From Bacteriovoracaceae bacterium (GTDB taxonomy: Bacteria > Bdellovibrionota > Bacteriovoracia > Bacteriovoracales > Bacteriovoracaceae): a stretch of 64,000 bases of DNA. The notes beneath the pieces were generated by a model. The model made no database searches. It was not told the origin of the DNA and saw nothing but the letters and a program-made list of their open reading frames with translations. The stretch is from positions 1 through 64,000 of the forward strand of contig JAFMBV010000003.1 in the NCBI GenBank assembly GCA_017858255.1, in the 5' to 3' direction. How positions within the stretch are numbered: position 1 is the stretch's first letter; every line of letters begins with the position of its first letter. Shown here one piece after another: positions 17,296 to 25,119 of this stretch. Position numbers and translations under genes: made by a program.

Positions 17296-17745
17296 TTAAA
17301 TATTCTTTGGTCTTAGTATATGAACATCACACGGAGAAAATTTAACTAAAAACTCGGCAAAAGAACTAGAGAATAGCCCCGCTATACCGTGTTTTCCTCT
17401 GGTTGCAACAACTACAACATCTGCTTTTACCTCATCGAGGTACTCTTTAATTTTCTGTTTTGGTGATTGAGAAAAGAATACTTTTGTTTCAAATGAATTT
17501 ATTGAAGGATTAGCTTTTAACTCTTCTTCAACGCCTTTAAGAATGTTTTTAGAAGCTTTCTCAATCTCTGGATATTTGTCTTCGGTTGGATAAACATAGG
17601 GGGCAAAGTCAGCCGTATAAAGCTGAACTTCAAAACAATGGACTAAGTGAACGTTAGAGTCTTCAAGTAAAGATGAGTTCTTAAGATCTTTTAGCAAATC
17701 CAAGCTCTCATCATTTAGCGAAGCACACAGAACAATATTTTTCAT
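17296..17745 (-). CDS. Universal stress protein, first gene of the cco operon
   Basis: A 149-residue UspA-fold protein. The nucleotide-binding C-terminal motif is recognisable as VATRGKHGIAGLFSSSFAEFLV followed by SPCDVHILRP. Its ATP-loop is close to G-2X-G-9X-G(S/T), with Ser-rich substitution. It is the promoter-proximal gene of the usp-ccoI-ccoS-ccoNO-ccoQ-ccoP-ccoG unit. Usp genes are often under FNR/Anr-type control in oxygen-limited bacteria, which agrees with the palindrome upstream. Confidence 0.88.
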   Translation of the reverse strand: MKNIVLCASLNDESLDLLKDLKNSSLLEDSNVHLVHCFEVQLYTADFAPYVYPTEDKYPEIEKASKNILKGVEEELKANPSINSFETKVFFSQSPKQKIKEYLDEVKADVVVVATRGKHGIAGLFSSSFAEFLVKFSPCDVHILRPKNI

Positions 17746-17796
17746 ATTTTATTCCTTATGTAAGTTAACTACATAATAAATTTATTTTGATTTTCT

Positions 17797-17816
17797 AACA
17801 TGATTTAGATCATGTT
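17797..17816 (-). promoter_or_regulatory. Perfect FNR-type operator before the usp-cco operon
   Basis: AACATGAT-N4-ATCATGTT is a perfect dyad with the arm length and four-base spacer of FNR/Crp-family sites (FNR consensus TTGAT-N4-ATCAA). Its centre is about 61 bases before the usp start codon, a position suited to activation. The FNR-like regulator encoded at 18305-19018 is the obvious candidate binder. The arms differ from the E. coli FNR core at the first base (CATGAT rather than TTGAT), which may reflect a different recognition helix. Confidence 0.75.
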
Positions 17817-17861
17817 TTAATAGGATATTGCTGAGGGTCAATAGGAATTGTTTGAGAGGCT

Positions 17862-18242
17862 TTAGGCGTGAATTAGGAGATTGTTGAACAAACTTGTTAA
17901 ATCATTATCTATTTTATGGTCAATGATTTCGAGTATCGTAGAGCGATCGAGAAATAGTAAAGTTGAATGAGCTTCTATTTGAGCACCATAAGTACTCGGT
18001 TCGCTATTCATTAATTCAATAAGCCCAACCAAGTTGCCAGGACCGAGGGGGATTTCTTTTCTTCTTTTTTTGAATAGCTTCCCTCTTCCTGACTTTATAA
18101 GGTAAGCAACCAGCGGGGTATGGTCTTCATAATAAAGCTCTGATGGTGTGGTATAGAAGTGGCTTTGAGCAATCGCTTCAACTCTTCTTATGATATCTTC
18201 GCTAAGATTAATGATATTATTTTTCTCTATCTTAATTGACAT
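17862..18242 (-). CDS. Cyclic-nucleotide-binding-domain-only protein
   Basis: A 126-residue protein that looks like the effector-binding beta-barrel of the Crp/Fnr family. It reads YLIKSGRGKLFKKRRKEIPLGPGNLVGLIELM, which matches the barrel strands and phosphate-binding-cassette region, followed by a short C-helix. There is no helix-turn-helix, so it cannot bind DNA in the usual way. It may form heterodimers or sense a ligand for another protein. It lies between the Fnr-like regulator and the cco operon and has its own FNR-like site upstream. Confidence 0.75.
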   Translation of the reverse strand: MSIKIEKNNIINLSEDIIRRVEAIAQSHFYTTPSELYYEDHTPLVAYLIKSGRGKLFKKRRKEIPLGPGNLVGLIELMNSEPSTYGAQIEAHSTLLFLDRSTILEIIDHKIDNDLTSLFNNLLIHA

Positions 18243-18274
18243 GCCCTTACTATAGGGGAGTCTTAAGAATAAAA

Positions 18275-18292
18275 ATATAATCTATATCATGT
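18275..18292 (-). promoter_or_regulatory. Degenerate FNR-type site
   Basis: On the plus strand this reads ATATAAT-N4-ATCATGT. The right arm is identical to the perfect site at 17797-17816 and five of seven left-arm bases match. The centre is about 41 bases before the start of the cyclic-nucleotide-domain gene, an activating position. It shares the ATCATGT half-site word with the strong site. Confidence 0.5.
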
Positions 18293-18304
18293 AATTAAGA
18301 GAAT

Positions 18305-19018
18305 TTAGTAAGCTAGATCGGCCCATACCATAAGCTCGTCTTCTTTAAGGATGTAAATTGTTTTACCATCTTGCTCAATTAATCCTGCTTCTTTAAATTC
18401 TGAAACAAAGCGAATGAGCGTTTCATTGGCCGTACCTATCATTGTGGCCATTTCTTCTCGTGTCAGTTTTATATCAAGACGAATGCGTCCATCTTGTTCA
18501 ATGTGTCCATGAGATTCTTTTAAAAGTAGAAGAAGTTCGGCTAGCCTTTCACGAACGTTTTTTTGATGAAGTGAGGAAAGTTTATTCTCAGCAGCTCCCA
18601 TGTCGGAAGATAGTTTTTCGATGATGCTCATTGAAACAGATGGTTCATCTTTAATAACTTTCATAATGAATTTCTTATCAAGAAAGCAAACTTTTGTGTC
18701 ATCTAGCGCAGTTGCTGTCGCCATGTAGTACTGATTAGTGAAAAGACTTCTGTGGCCTAAAACGTCACCAGCAGTTGCGATTCTAACGATCGATTCTTTT
18801 CCGTCAGTTCCAATTTTGGTTACTTTAATATTCCCTGAACTTATACAATATAATCCAAACGGATGATTACCTTGTACAAAGAGAGTTTGTCCTTTCTTAT
18901 AGATGTTAGTGACTTTGTGACCACTCACTTCTTTTAGTTCATCTTGCCCTAGGGAGCAAAAAACACCTTTTGATAGTGATGGACAATCGCTGCAAGATTG
19001 TTGAGGTTTTTTGAGCAT
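18305..19018 (-). CDS. Crp/Fnr-family regulator with FNR-like cysteines
   Basis: A 237-residue regulator with an effector barrel (about 25-140), dimer helix and C-terminal winged helix (KLTREEMATMIGTANETLIRFVSEF). The N-terminus has C9-x2-C12-x8-C21, and a further Cys at 111 aligns with the fourth ligand region of FNR, so an oxygen-labile 4Fe-4S cluster is plausible. The recognition helix has ETLIR where FNR has ETISR: the Glu and Arg are kept, the Ser is not. It probably controls the cco operon and may sense oxygen or nitric oxide. C58 is an additional candidate ligand. Confidence 0.9.
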   Translation of the reverse strand: MLKKPQQSCSDCPSLSKGVFCSLGQDELKEVSGHKVTNIYKKGQTLFVQGNHPFGLYCISSGNIKVTKIGTDGKESIVRIATAGDVLGHRSLFTNQYYMATATALDDTKVCFLDKKFIMKVIKDEPSVSMSIIEKLSSDMGAAENKLSSLHQKNVRERLAELLLLLKESHGHIEQDGRIRLDIKLTREEMATMIGTANETLIRFVSEFKEAGLIEQDGKTIYILKEDELMVWADLAY

Positions 19019-19162
19019 CTATATTTCCTGAAAATTCCACCGTATTATGACTAAATATTTACTATTCATTACAAATTTAGCATAAGTTTGTAAACATTTG
19101 CTGATTTATATGAGGTAAGTTGAATTATAAGTGATTGAAACTATTGAGTTTTGAAGGTTTCT

Positions 19163-19621
19163 TTACATGTCGTTTTGGTAAAATCGAAAAGTAATTGTTT
19201 CCATTCTTTTTTTATTCGCACCTAAATCGGAATGGCCCATTCGCGAAGCGCTTCTAAAATGAATGAGGTTTTCTTCCTGAAAGTTGAATTCTACATCATC
19301 AACGAATTTAAAAATTGAAGACGTAAACTCTGCATGAATGTAATCACCTTCATTTGTAATCACTTTAGCATTATCTGTTCTATTTAAAATGGATAAGAGA
19401 AGTTTCTTGGCATTCTCTTTGGTGGTTTCATATTTGAGTGGATTAAGGTGATGGTCAACATCCGTTGGATAATGACTACCAATGCAATTCGGTGAATCAG
19501 GACATTTGGATAAAATACTTTTTCCTTCTACAATTTTTGAACCTAGGTCTTTGGGGCGCGGAGCTTGGCAACTGACAATAAGGTTAATCAAAATAACAAA
19601 GAAGCTAAAGTTACGGATCAT
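19163..19621 (-). CDS. DUF1499-family lipoprotein
   Basis: The N-terminus has a lipobox (LIVSC, lipid-modified Cys18). The mature part has the DUF1499 hallmarks: CPDSPNCIGS early, then DDVEFNF and a C-terminal RSASRMGHSDLGANKKRME. The biochemical function of the family is unknown; members are envelope proteins. It overlaps the DUF2288 gene by four bases (ATGA), so the two are translationally coupled. Confidence 0.88.
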   Translation of the reverse strand: MIRNFSFFVILINLIVSCQAPRPKDLGSKIVEGKSILSKCPDSPNCIGSHYPTDVDHHLNPLKYETTKENAKKLLLSILNRTDNAKVITNEGDYIHAEFTSSIFKFVDDVEFNFQEENLIHFRSASRMGHSDLGANKKRMETITFRFYQNDM

Positions 19622-19911
19622 CCTTGAAATCTCCTCTGAATGAGTACATAGGGTTCGATTATGAGCATTTTAAAAAGAATATCTTCATTTTTGGCAAAGA
19701 GCGTAGCTTCCTCGGGTGTTGGTGTCGACATGAGACCATCATCTAGCCAAGTTTTTATCGTACTGATGTTGTCTTCTGCCATAGACACGCCGACTTCAAT
19801 TATATCTAGATCTTCATCAAGAAGATAAACTGAGCCTTGAGCAAAGTGTTGTGCCAAGGGTTCCCAAGTGGTGTCGAGAATTTCTTTTGTTAATTTATCT
19901 TTTAAGTTCAT
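19618..19911 (-). CDS. DUF2288-family protein
   Basis: A 97-residue cytoplasmic protein with the family pattern: TTWEPLAQHFAQGSVYLLD, the acidic VSMAEDN region, and VLIQ near the end. Function is unknown. The ATG at 19911 begins only five bases after the T run of the histone gene's terminator (19916-19923), and no Shine-Dalgarno sequence is visible. Its expression must therefore depend on read-through of that terminator or a promoter inside it. It overlaps the DUF1499 gene. Confidence 0.8.
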   Translation of the reverse strand: MNLKDKLTKEILDTTWEPLAQHFAQGSVYLLDEDLDIIEVGVSMAEDNISTIKTWLDDGLMSTPTPEEATLFAKNEDILFKMLIIEPYVLIQRRFQG

Positions 19912-19915
19912 AAGC

Positions 19916-19942
19916 AAAAAAAAGCCGGCTTTAACCGGCTTT
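19916..19942 (-). terminator. Intrinsic terminator of the histone-like gene
   Basis: On the minus strand AAAGCCGG and CCGGCTTT form an eight-bp stem with a six-base loop, followed by eight T residues. It lies 19 bases after the histone-like stop codon and ends five bases before the DUF2288 start. Confidence 0.88.
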
Positions 19943-19961
19943 AAAAAAAATAAATCAATGA

Positions 19962-20147
19962 CTAGAAGTCAGTTGCTTTAACAGTTTTTCTTCCGTTATT
20001 AACACATCTTTCTTGAGCATCTTTAACTAGCTGATGAACTCTTTCATTTAGCTTATCAAGAGCCTCACTTGAAACATTAAGACCTGTAGACTTAAGTGCT
20101 TCTTTTGTTTTTGATCCGACTAGTAGCATTTCCATTTCTTTAGACAT
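19962..20147 (-). CDS. Bacterial histone-fold protein
   Basis: A 61-residue protein made of one histone fold and little else. After a short helix (about 3-19) and loop comes a long helix (about 25-50), then GRKTVKATDF (52-61). The last segment matches the archaeal histone signature GRKTIKAEDI, including the Arg53 and Asp60 pair that forms a salt bridge in histone folds and the Lys/Thr DNA-contact loop. The Bdellovibrio histone Bd0055 is, as I recall, a comparable single-fold protein that coats DNA. ATG 20147 is preferred, with GGAG seven bases upstream; an upstream in-frame start has no support. It has its own promoter and terminator, as an abundant protein would. Confidence 0.85.
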   Translation of the reverse strand: MSKEMEMLLVGSKTKEALKSTGLNVSSEALDKLNERVHQLVKDAQERCVNNGRKTVKATDF

Positions 20148-20196
20148 CGTATTCTCCTTCTTATGATGATGATTATTAAATTGATTCTTAGGGAGT

Positions 20197-20224
20197 ATTC
20201 TAGTGAGAAATAACAAGGTTTCAA
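20197..20224 (-). promoter_or_regulatory. Sigma-70-type promoter of the histone-like gene
   Basis: On the minus strand TTGAAA (20224-20219) and TAGAAT (20202-20197) are separated by 16 bases, about 50 bases before the ATG. The gene is bracketed by this promoter and a strong terminator, consistent with a monocistronic, strongly expressed gene. Confidence 0.6.
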
Positions 20225-20264
20225 TGAAAAGTATAAGGGGAAAAGTTTGAATAGCTTATTTTTT

Positions 20265-20903
20265 TTAATTTTGGCCAAGTATTGAAGTTATATGAGATTC
20301 GCTCCGTTCCAATTGCTGCTTTAGGTCCAATGACGCCGTATGGAAAGAGTCAGCTTTATCAGTTTTATTAATATTGAGGGGTGCGCCAAAATGGACATAA
20401 AAGGTTGTAAAAGGCCGAGGGATACGAAACTTGTCCCAAGATTTTTCTAAAACCCAATAATGACTTGGGATTATTGTGAATGGAATAATTGGTTTTTTTG
20501 ATAAATAGGCCAACTCAAAAATTCCCTTTTTAATCTCTTTAACAGGTCCTCTCGGCCCATCAATTGTTATCGCACCCGGAAACTTAGTTTTTAAAAAACC
20601 GATCATCTTTCTTAGCGCTTTTTGGCCATCTCTAGAGGATGAGCCCCTTGCTGTGACATGGCCCATCCATTCACAGGCCTTCGCCACAAGTTCTCCATCC
20701 TTTGAAGGAGAAACAATGACTGCATGTGGTTTGCCAGTTTGACTAAGAATCGCACCGATAAGGTTTTGATGCCATAGTGAGAATATATAATTACTGGATT
20801 CCTTTTTAACTTTTTCTAAAACCTCTGGGTTAAGATATTTATATCTATAGGTAAAAGAAAGAAGCTTTATAAAGATAAAGGCAAGAAGGGGTTTAAAGTA
20901 CAT
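20265..20903 (-). CDS. DUF374-family lysophospholipid acyltransferase-like protein
   Basis: A 212-residue member of the LPLAT superfamily. The N-terminal hydrophobic segment (residues 4-18) anchors it in the inner membrane. The catalytic HX4D equivalent is HQNLIG in the IFSLWHQN segment, followed by SKDGELVA, GSSSRDGQKAL and the DGPRGP motif characteristic of DUF374. Related proteins (LpxL-like, lysophosphatidate acyltransferase-like) transfer acyl chains to lipids. Its start codon shares the four-base palindrome CATG with the divergent neighbour. Confidence 0.88.
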   Translation of the reverse strand: MYFKPLLAFIFIKLLSFTYRYKYLNPEVLEKVKKESSNYIFSLWHQNLIGAILSQTGKPHAVIVSPSKDGELVAKACEWMGHVTARGSSSRDGQKALRKMIGFLKTKFPGAITIDGPRGPVKEIKKGIFELAYLSKKPIIPFTIIPSHYWVLEKSWDKFRIPRPFTTFYVHFGAPLNINKTDKADSFHTASLDLKQQLERSESHITSILGQN

Positions 20904-21354
20904 GAGAAGAATATTTCAACTTTTGTTAGGTTTTTCAACTCTGTTTATTCTTTTATTTTATGTTACTGACACATTTGCAAGCTTATCTGTCTTAACTGAG
21001 GGAAATCCAAGAACTTACGAATTGTCTAAAAACGGAACGTCCACCTTTAAAGAGGGCGAGAAGATGAAGCCTTTAGACTTCACTAGGGCCCTTATAATCT
21101 TTGAGGGAGCAAATTTAAAGAAGGGTGAGTTTGTTTTTAAAGACAATGCCATTTACGAAGCGTTGACTTTTAATAAGGCAAAAATAAAGGTTGAGGATGG
21201 TACTTTTACCTGCCAAGGTATTTTAAAATCAAAGAATAAACAAAAGCCTTTAGATTTTGATCTAATACTGAACCCCATAAAAGATGGTTTTGACTTGAGG
21301 GCATTTATTTTAAAGGAAGAATTGATAATCGATATGGTTCTTAAGAAAAAGTAA
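20902..21354 (+). CDS. Exported hypothetical protein
   Basis: A 150-residue protein with a long hydrophobic N-terminus (residues 5-26) that may be a signal peptide (cleavage near FAS) or a membrane anchor. The mature part is beta-rich with Lys/Asp turns, and the C-terminus ends in charged residues. No family is recognised. ATG 20902 overlaps the divergent start codon, so its promoter must lie inside the acyltransferase gene. The nearest ribosome site (GAAGGGG) is 12 bases from the ATG, which is far. Confidence 0.55.
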   Translation: MRRIFQLLLGFSTLFILLFYVTDTFASLSVLTEGNPRTYELSKNGTSTFKEGEKMKPLDFTRALIIFEGANLKKGEFVFKDNAIYEALTFNKAKIKVEDGTFTCQGILKSKNKQKPLDFDLILNPIKDGFDLRAFILKEELIIDMVLKKK

Positions 21355-21604
21355 TCCCTTCGCCTTTTAGGATATTTTTGATTTCATCTATGGAGTTGCC
21401 TTTGTACTGAGGCAAACTTCTTGCTGTCTCTATACATTCATCATAGTTCTCTTTGCTAGGCTGACCTTTAAAAACCTTGATGGCCTCTACAAAAAGAGCT
21501 TCCTTTTTCGAACGCTCCTTTTCTCTAGGAACAAAGAACTTCGCTCCTATAAAGAGAAACGCCAAAACAACTACCATTCCAAAGACAATAACTCGTATAT
21601 CCAT
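21341..21604 (-). CDS. Small single-TM protein
   Basis: An 87-residue protein with one transmembrane helix (residues 4-23) followed by a charged cytoplasmic or periplasmic domain of about 60 residues with helical character. ATG 21604 is chosen because AGAGAGG lies upstream; a longer frame has no ribosome site. Its 3' end overlaps the convergent exported gene by 14 bases. No family is recognised. Confidence 0.55.
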   Translation of the reverse strand: MDIRVIVFGMVVVLAFLFIGAKFFVPREKERSKKEALFVEAIKVFKGQPSKENYDECIETARSLPQYKGNSIDEIKNILKGEGITFS

Positions 21605-21801
21605 GGGGCTTAACCTCTCTAATATTACCTTTGTGGTCAATGGGAATCTTCGTCTAAAGTTTCGACACCTTGAAGTTGAAGTAGGTATTTTTGACATGTA
21701 GGGAATATAATTTCAGGTGGTTAGGGGCGAATTTTTGGCATCTTCTTTGCTTATTAATGGGGTGAATACTTATTTTTTTGTTTACTTTCGAGGAGTAGAA
21801 A

Positions 21802-22683
21802 ATGAAGACCCTTTTTGGATTAGCAGCATTATTGGCATTAGGTAGCCCGTCGGTACTGGCCAATAGTTATACTCACCCATGTGAGGTGATTTACTATGAG
21901 ATTAATAAAGGTACAGAAAATACGAGTAACTTCTCTATGGAAGACTTTCTAATTTGTAAGGAGGAATTTGGTACAACTCGCCTCATTACAAAAGCCGAAA
22001 GATATAAAGGCTCAGTCGCTGACAGAGTCGATGAAGTTGAAAAGAGAATTCTTGAAAGCCAGGCTGTTGCTCGTGGAGAGAGGTCTGGAAGGATTGTCCA
22101 GTCTTATGATTACGATCAATTGATGAACCACCGTAAAAATATCTTAAAAGCTCCATTAACTAGTTCTATATGGTTTGCTGATAAAGACAAAACTTACGAA
22201 ACTTCTGCAGATAGGGTTTGTGAGTTTTTAGGTTTTGAGAAAAGTGTTACTTCAAGTCAAAGTGCAAGAATAAGTAGTGGGGATAGAGAGGCACTAAGAG
22301 ATGCCCCTGACCGTATCTTTGAGATGAGACCAGCGCGTGGTTTTAGTGGACCGAAAAACAATGTTTATGACCTTAATAAGGTAAGACCGTCTCATAACGT
22401 TCGGATGATTTTCCAGTACTACACATCTGTTACTTGTGAGAGACAAATTCTGCAAGGTGAAATACCTCAAGATTTTGAGCTCGATATTGAAGCGATTCGG
22501 GCACAAGTTGAAAGAGACGTAAATGCACCTAAACTTGATGAAGAAGTAAAAGCAATTTTGAGTATTGGTCGCGAGAGCTCACGAAGAATTGATAATAGTG
22601 TAGGTGAAAACTATGATGATGAAGATATCAGTTGGTCACCTTCGATTAGAAAAGATGACTTCTTTATTGTAGTACCCAAGTAA
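21802..22683 (+). CDS. Exported hypothetical protein
   Basis: A 293-residue protein with a textbook signal peptide (cleavage after VLA, residue 20). The mature domain is charged and probably globular, with few cysteines and no recognised domain. The C-terminal segment contains WSPSIRKDDFFIVVP. It is a single gene with a strong terminator after it at 22706 and a plausible ribosome site (GAGGAG) before it. Confidence 0.7.
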   Translation: MKTLFGLAALLALGSPSVLANSYTHPCEVIYYEINKGTENTSNFSMEDFLICKEEFGTTRLITKAERYKGSVADRVDEVEKRILESQAVARGERSGRIVQSYDYDQLMNHRKNILKAPLTSSIWFADKDKTYETSADRVCEFLGFEKSVTSSQSARISSGDREALRDAPDRIFEMRPARGFSGPKNNVYDLNKVRPSHNVRMIFQYYTSVTCERQILQGEIPQDFELDIEAIRAQVERDVNAPKLDEEVKAILSIGRESSRRIDNSVGENYDDEDISWSPSIRKDDFFIVVPK

Positions 22684-22705
22684 ATTACTCGCTTATAATA
22701 TAGCT

Positions 22706-22731
22706 AAAAGGGCCTTTGAAGGCCCTTTTTT
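22706..22731 (+). terminator. Intrinsic terminator
   Basis: AAAAGGGCC and GGCCCTTTT form a nine-bp stem with a six-base loop, followed by a T run. It lies downstream of the exported gene at 21802-22683 and before the HD-GYP gene. Confidence 0.9.
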
Positions 22732-22808
22732 CGTTTCTATGGGCTTTATAAAGCTAATACTCTTCAAATCTTTTGCCGATAAGTTTACTAGTTATGGAAG
22801 ATAATAAC

Positions 22809-23789
22809 ATGAGCGAAGAAGATTTTTCATTAGTCATTTTATCTAAGGTAGATCCTGAGAGACCTTTGCCTACCGATATTTACCTGAAGGTAGATAATAA
22901 GTTTATTAAATTTAAAAGTAAGGGTGACCCAATTGGTGCGGATAAGTACGAGTTATTTATAGCCAAAGGTGTAAAGAATATTTACATCACTTCTGATGAA
23001 ATTATGACCTTTCTTGATTGGATTAATTCTTCTAGCAGTGATGAAGAGACGACCTTTGTTGATGAGTTTGGAGAAGAGAGTCGAGGTTTCTTTAAACGAT
23101 CAAAAGATTTTAAAGAAAAAGTTTATGAAATATACTTTGAAGATGAGCTTAATGAAGAGATTGTAGAAAATCTCCAAACGAATGTTTCAGATTTCGTTTC
23201 ACAAATAAAAGAAAACCCTATCACATCTCAAGCGATTGCTTTGATGCTTAATAAGAACTCTACAGTAGCCGATCACTCTGTGAATGTTGCCAATCTTTCA
23301 GTGTATTTAGGAATGGCACTAGGTCATGGTCATCAATTTGTATTGGAAAACCTATATATGGGGGCCATCTTCCATGATTACGGAAAGCTAAAAATTGACC
23401 CAAAAGTTTTAGAAAACCAGGGCAACCGGCTTTATTCTCAAGCTGTACAAGACCATCCCGTTGCAGGGGTGAAAATGCTCCGTAAGACGCAAGGTATTCC
23501 TACCCAAGTTTTAACGATTATTCAGCAGCACCATGAGCAATTCAACGGTCACGGATTTCCAAAGGGGATTGGTGGCGATGATATCTACGAATTGGCCCAG
23601 ATTGTAAGCATCGCCAATATTTTTGATAATACCTTATCTGAAAATAAGCAGTTACCTTCTCACGAGCGCTACAAGAGGGCGGTAAAGGTCATAGAGTTTG
23701 ATAATGGTAAGATGTGGAATCCCAAATATATCGATAGAGTCATCGAGGCCCTCACTTTGGCCTTTCACGTGCGCAAAAAAGCCGCTTAA
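22809..23789 (+). CDS. HD-GYP domain phosphodiesterase-like protein
   Basis: The C-terminal domain (about residues 140-320) is an HD-GYP domain of the type that degrades cyclic di-GMP. HD at 189-190 (HDYGK), the second HH at 241-242 and the GHGFP loop (247-251) are visible. Canonical loops read GxGYP, so Tyr is replaced by Phe here. The metal-ligand set otherwise looks intact. The N-terminal 130 residues form a separate domain with no recognised name. ATG 22809 is chosen over an upstream TTG because GGAAG lies eight bases before it. Confidence 0.85.
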   Translation: MSEEDFSLVILSKVDPERPLPTDIYLKVDNKFIKFKSKGDPIGADKYELFIAKGVKNIYITSDEIMTFLDWINSSSSDEETTFVDEFGEESRGFFKRSKDFKEKVYEIYFEDELNEEIVENLQTNVSDFVSQIKENPITSQAIALMLNKNSTVADHSVNVANLSVYLGMALGHGHQFVLENLYMGAIFHDYGKLKIDPKVLENQGNRLYSQAVQDHPVAGVKMLRKTQGIPTQVLTIIQQHHEQFNGHGFPKGIGGDDIYELAQIVSIANIFDNTLSENKQLPSHERYKRAVKVIEFDNGKMWNPKYIDRVIEALTLAFHVRKKAA

Positions 23790-23879
23790 ATATCTATAAT
23801 AATTACTTCATTTTGTTGCCAAAGATAGTCATCCTTTGAGATGTATCTGCCCTTATAAATCTACTTAATCGAGGGTCTT

Positions 23880-24212
23880 ATGAAGTTTCTATTTACGGCA
23901 TTCTTGTTTTCTCTTCTATACTTTTCTGTTGTTCATGCGGCCACTAATGAAGAGACATTAGTATGGGAGCAAGCGGCTCAAAAATATCTAAATATAGCTG
24001 ACCTTGAAATTTACGATCTAGATTTGGAAGTATTAAATTTGGACGATAATTCATTTATCGTTGAATTCAATTATGACCAAGAGTTTTTTGATGGTGGTTA
24101 CGAAGTAGCTACTTTTGAGTGCTTTGGAACTGGTTTTGTTGAAAATGAGCAGGCTTCTTTAATAAAACTAAATTGTTTAGAAAAAGAGCCCACTCTTTGG
24201 GATGAATTCTAA
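23880..24212 (+). CDS. Exported small hypothetical protein
   Basis: A 110-residue protein with a signal peptide (VHA cleavage, residue 20). The mature domain is acidic, with short beta-strand-like repeats and two cysteines (ECFG, NCLE) that may pair in the periplasm. It is not recognised. Its stop overlaps the last four bases of the convergent barrel-protein gene. Confidence 0.6.
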   Translation: MKFLFTAFLFSLLYFSVVHAATNEETLVWEQAAQKYLNIADLEIYDLDLEVLNLDDNSFIVEFNYDQEFFDGGYEVATFECFGTGFVENEQASLIKLNCLEKEPTLWDEF

Positions 24213-25003
24213 AAACCAAATGTAAGCTTGGCACTGGTAACACTAGTGCCAAATACATTTTCATATTGAGCAGCAATTTTCATCAGCAACAAATTCAACT
24301 GAACCCCAGCTAAAACTTGCGCAGAAGTCCCATCTGATGAAGAAGATGTATTGGCCGTAAAACTTGTATCAAAAATTGAGACTGATCCACTCGCGGCTAA
24401 ATCCGTACTTCGTGAAACCATCCCTACTCCCACAAATGGCTCAAGAACAAGAAAATTCGCAGACGCAAGTAGAGTCGCTCCATAAGTTGAGTTATCAAGG
24501 TTAATTGTCGTCAGTACGCTATCAATTGTGTCTGAATAACTAATCTTACTGCTACTAAAGTGTCCTTTAATCGCAAGGTCTATTAATGGAATTGGTAAGA
24601 GTTCAGAAAAGGTCCACTTAAGGCCAAGTGAGGTATGACTAATATTAACGTCGCCTAGGTCTCTCTCAGGTAAGAGAACAAGTTCGCCGGTTAGGCCGAA
24701 GGGAACTGAAACAGAGCCGTAAAGACCTGCATGAGCGATTTTATCAAAGGGGTCACTATTTGTTGGGTTCTCCCTCTTGGTGATGGCGGCAATATCAGGA
24801 GCATCTGTAATCCCTGCAATTAGTCCCACTTCAAATCCAAAAATACTACCAAGAGTACTTGCCGGGGAGACAGCACGATGAACAAAGTTTGCTGAAAACT
24901 CTTTAGAGATTTTGTCTAGATCACTTGAGGTGATATTGTCGAGGCCTGGACTTTCAGCAAAAGTGGTAATAGAATAAAGAAATAATAGTAATGATTTATT
25001 CAT
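24209..25003 (-). CDS. Outer-membrane beta-barrel-like protein
   Basis: A signal peptide (about residues 1-16) is followed by repeating amphipathic beta-strands and a C-terminal aromatic residue after LTFGF, the usual outer-membrane sorting signal. The protein reads like an 8-12-stranded barrel of 264 residues with Ser/Thr-rich loops (for example TANTSSSSDGTSAQ). No family name is secure. It is monocistronic and convergent with the small exported gene. Confidence 0.72.
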   Translation of the reverse strand: MNKSLLLFLYSITTFAESPGLDNITSSDLDKISKEFSANFVHRAVSPASTLGSIFGFEVGLIAGITDAPDIAAITKRENPTNSDPFDKIAHAGLYGSVSVPFGLTGELVLLPERDLGDVNISHTSLGLKWTFSELLPIPLIDLAIKGHFSSSKISYSDTIDSVLTTINLDNSTYGATLLASANFLVLEPFVGVGMVSRSTDLAASGSVSIFDTSFTANTSSSSDGTSAQVLAGVQLNLLLMKIAAQYENVFGTSVTSAKLTFGF

Positions 25004-25119
25004 AGGTGGCTCCTTTATATTTGTCTCTATTGTGAGGGGAACTCCCCTCTAATACAAGTCCTCTGACAAGTGCCACTATTGAATACTCAACCAAATGTGC
25101 ATGATTTTTTAAAAGTAAT

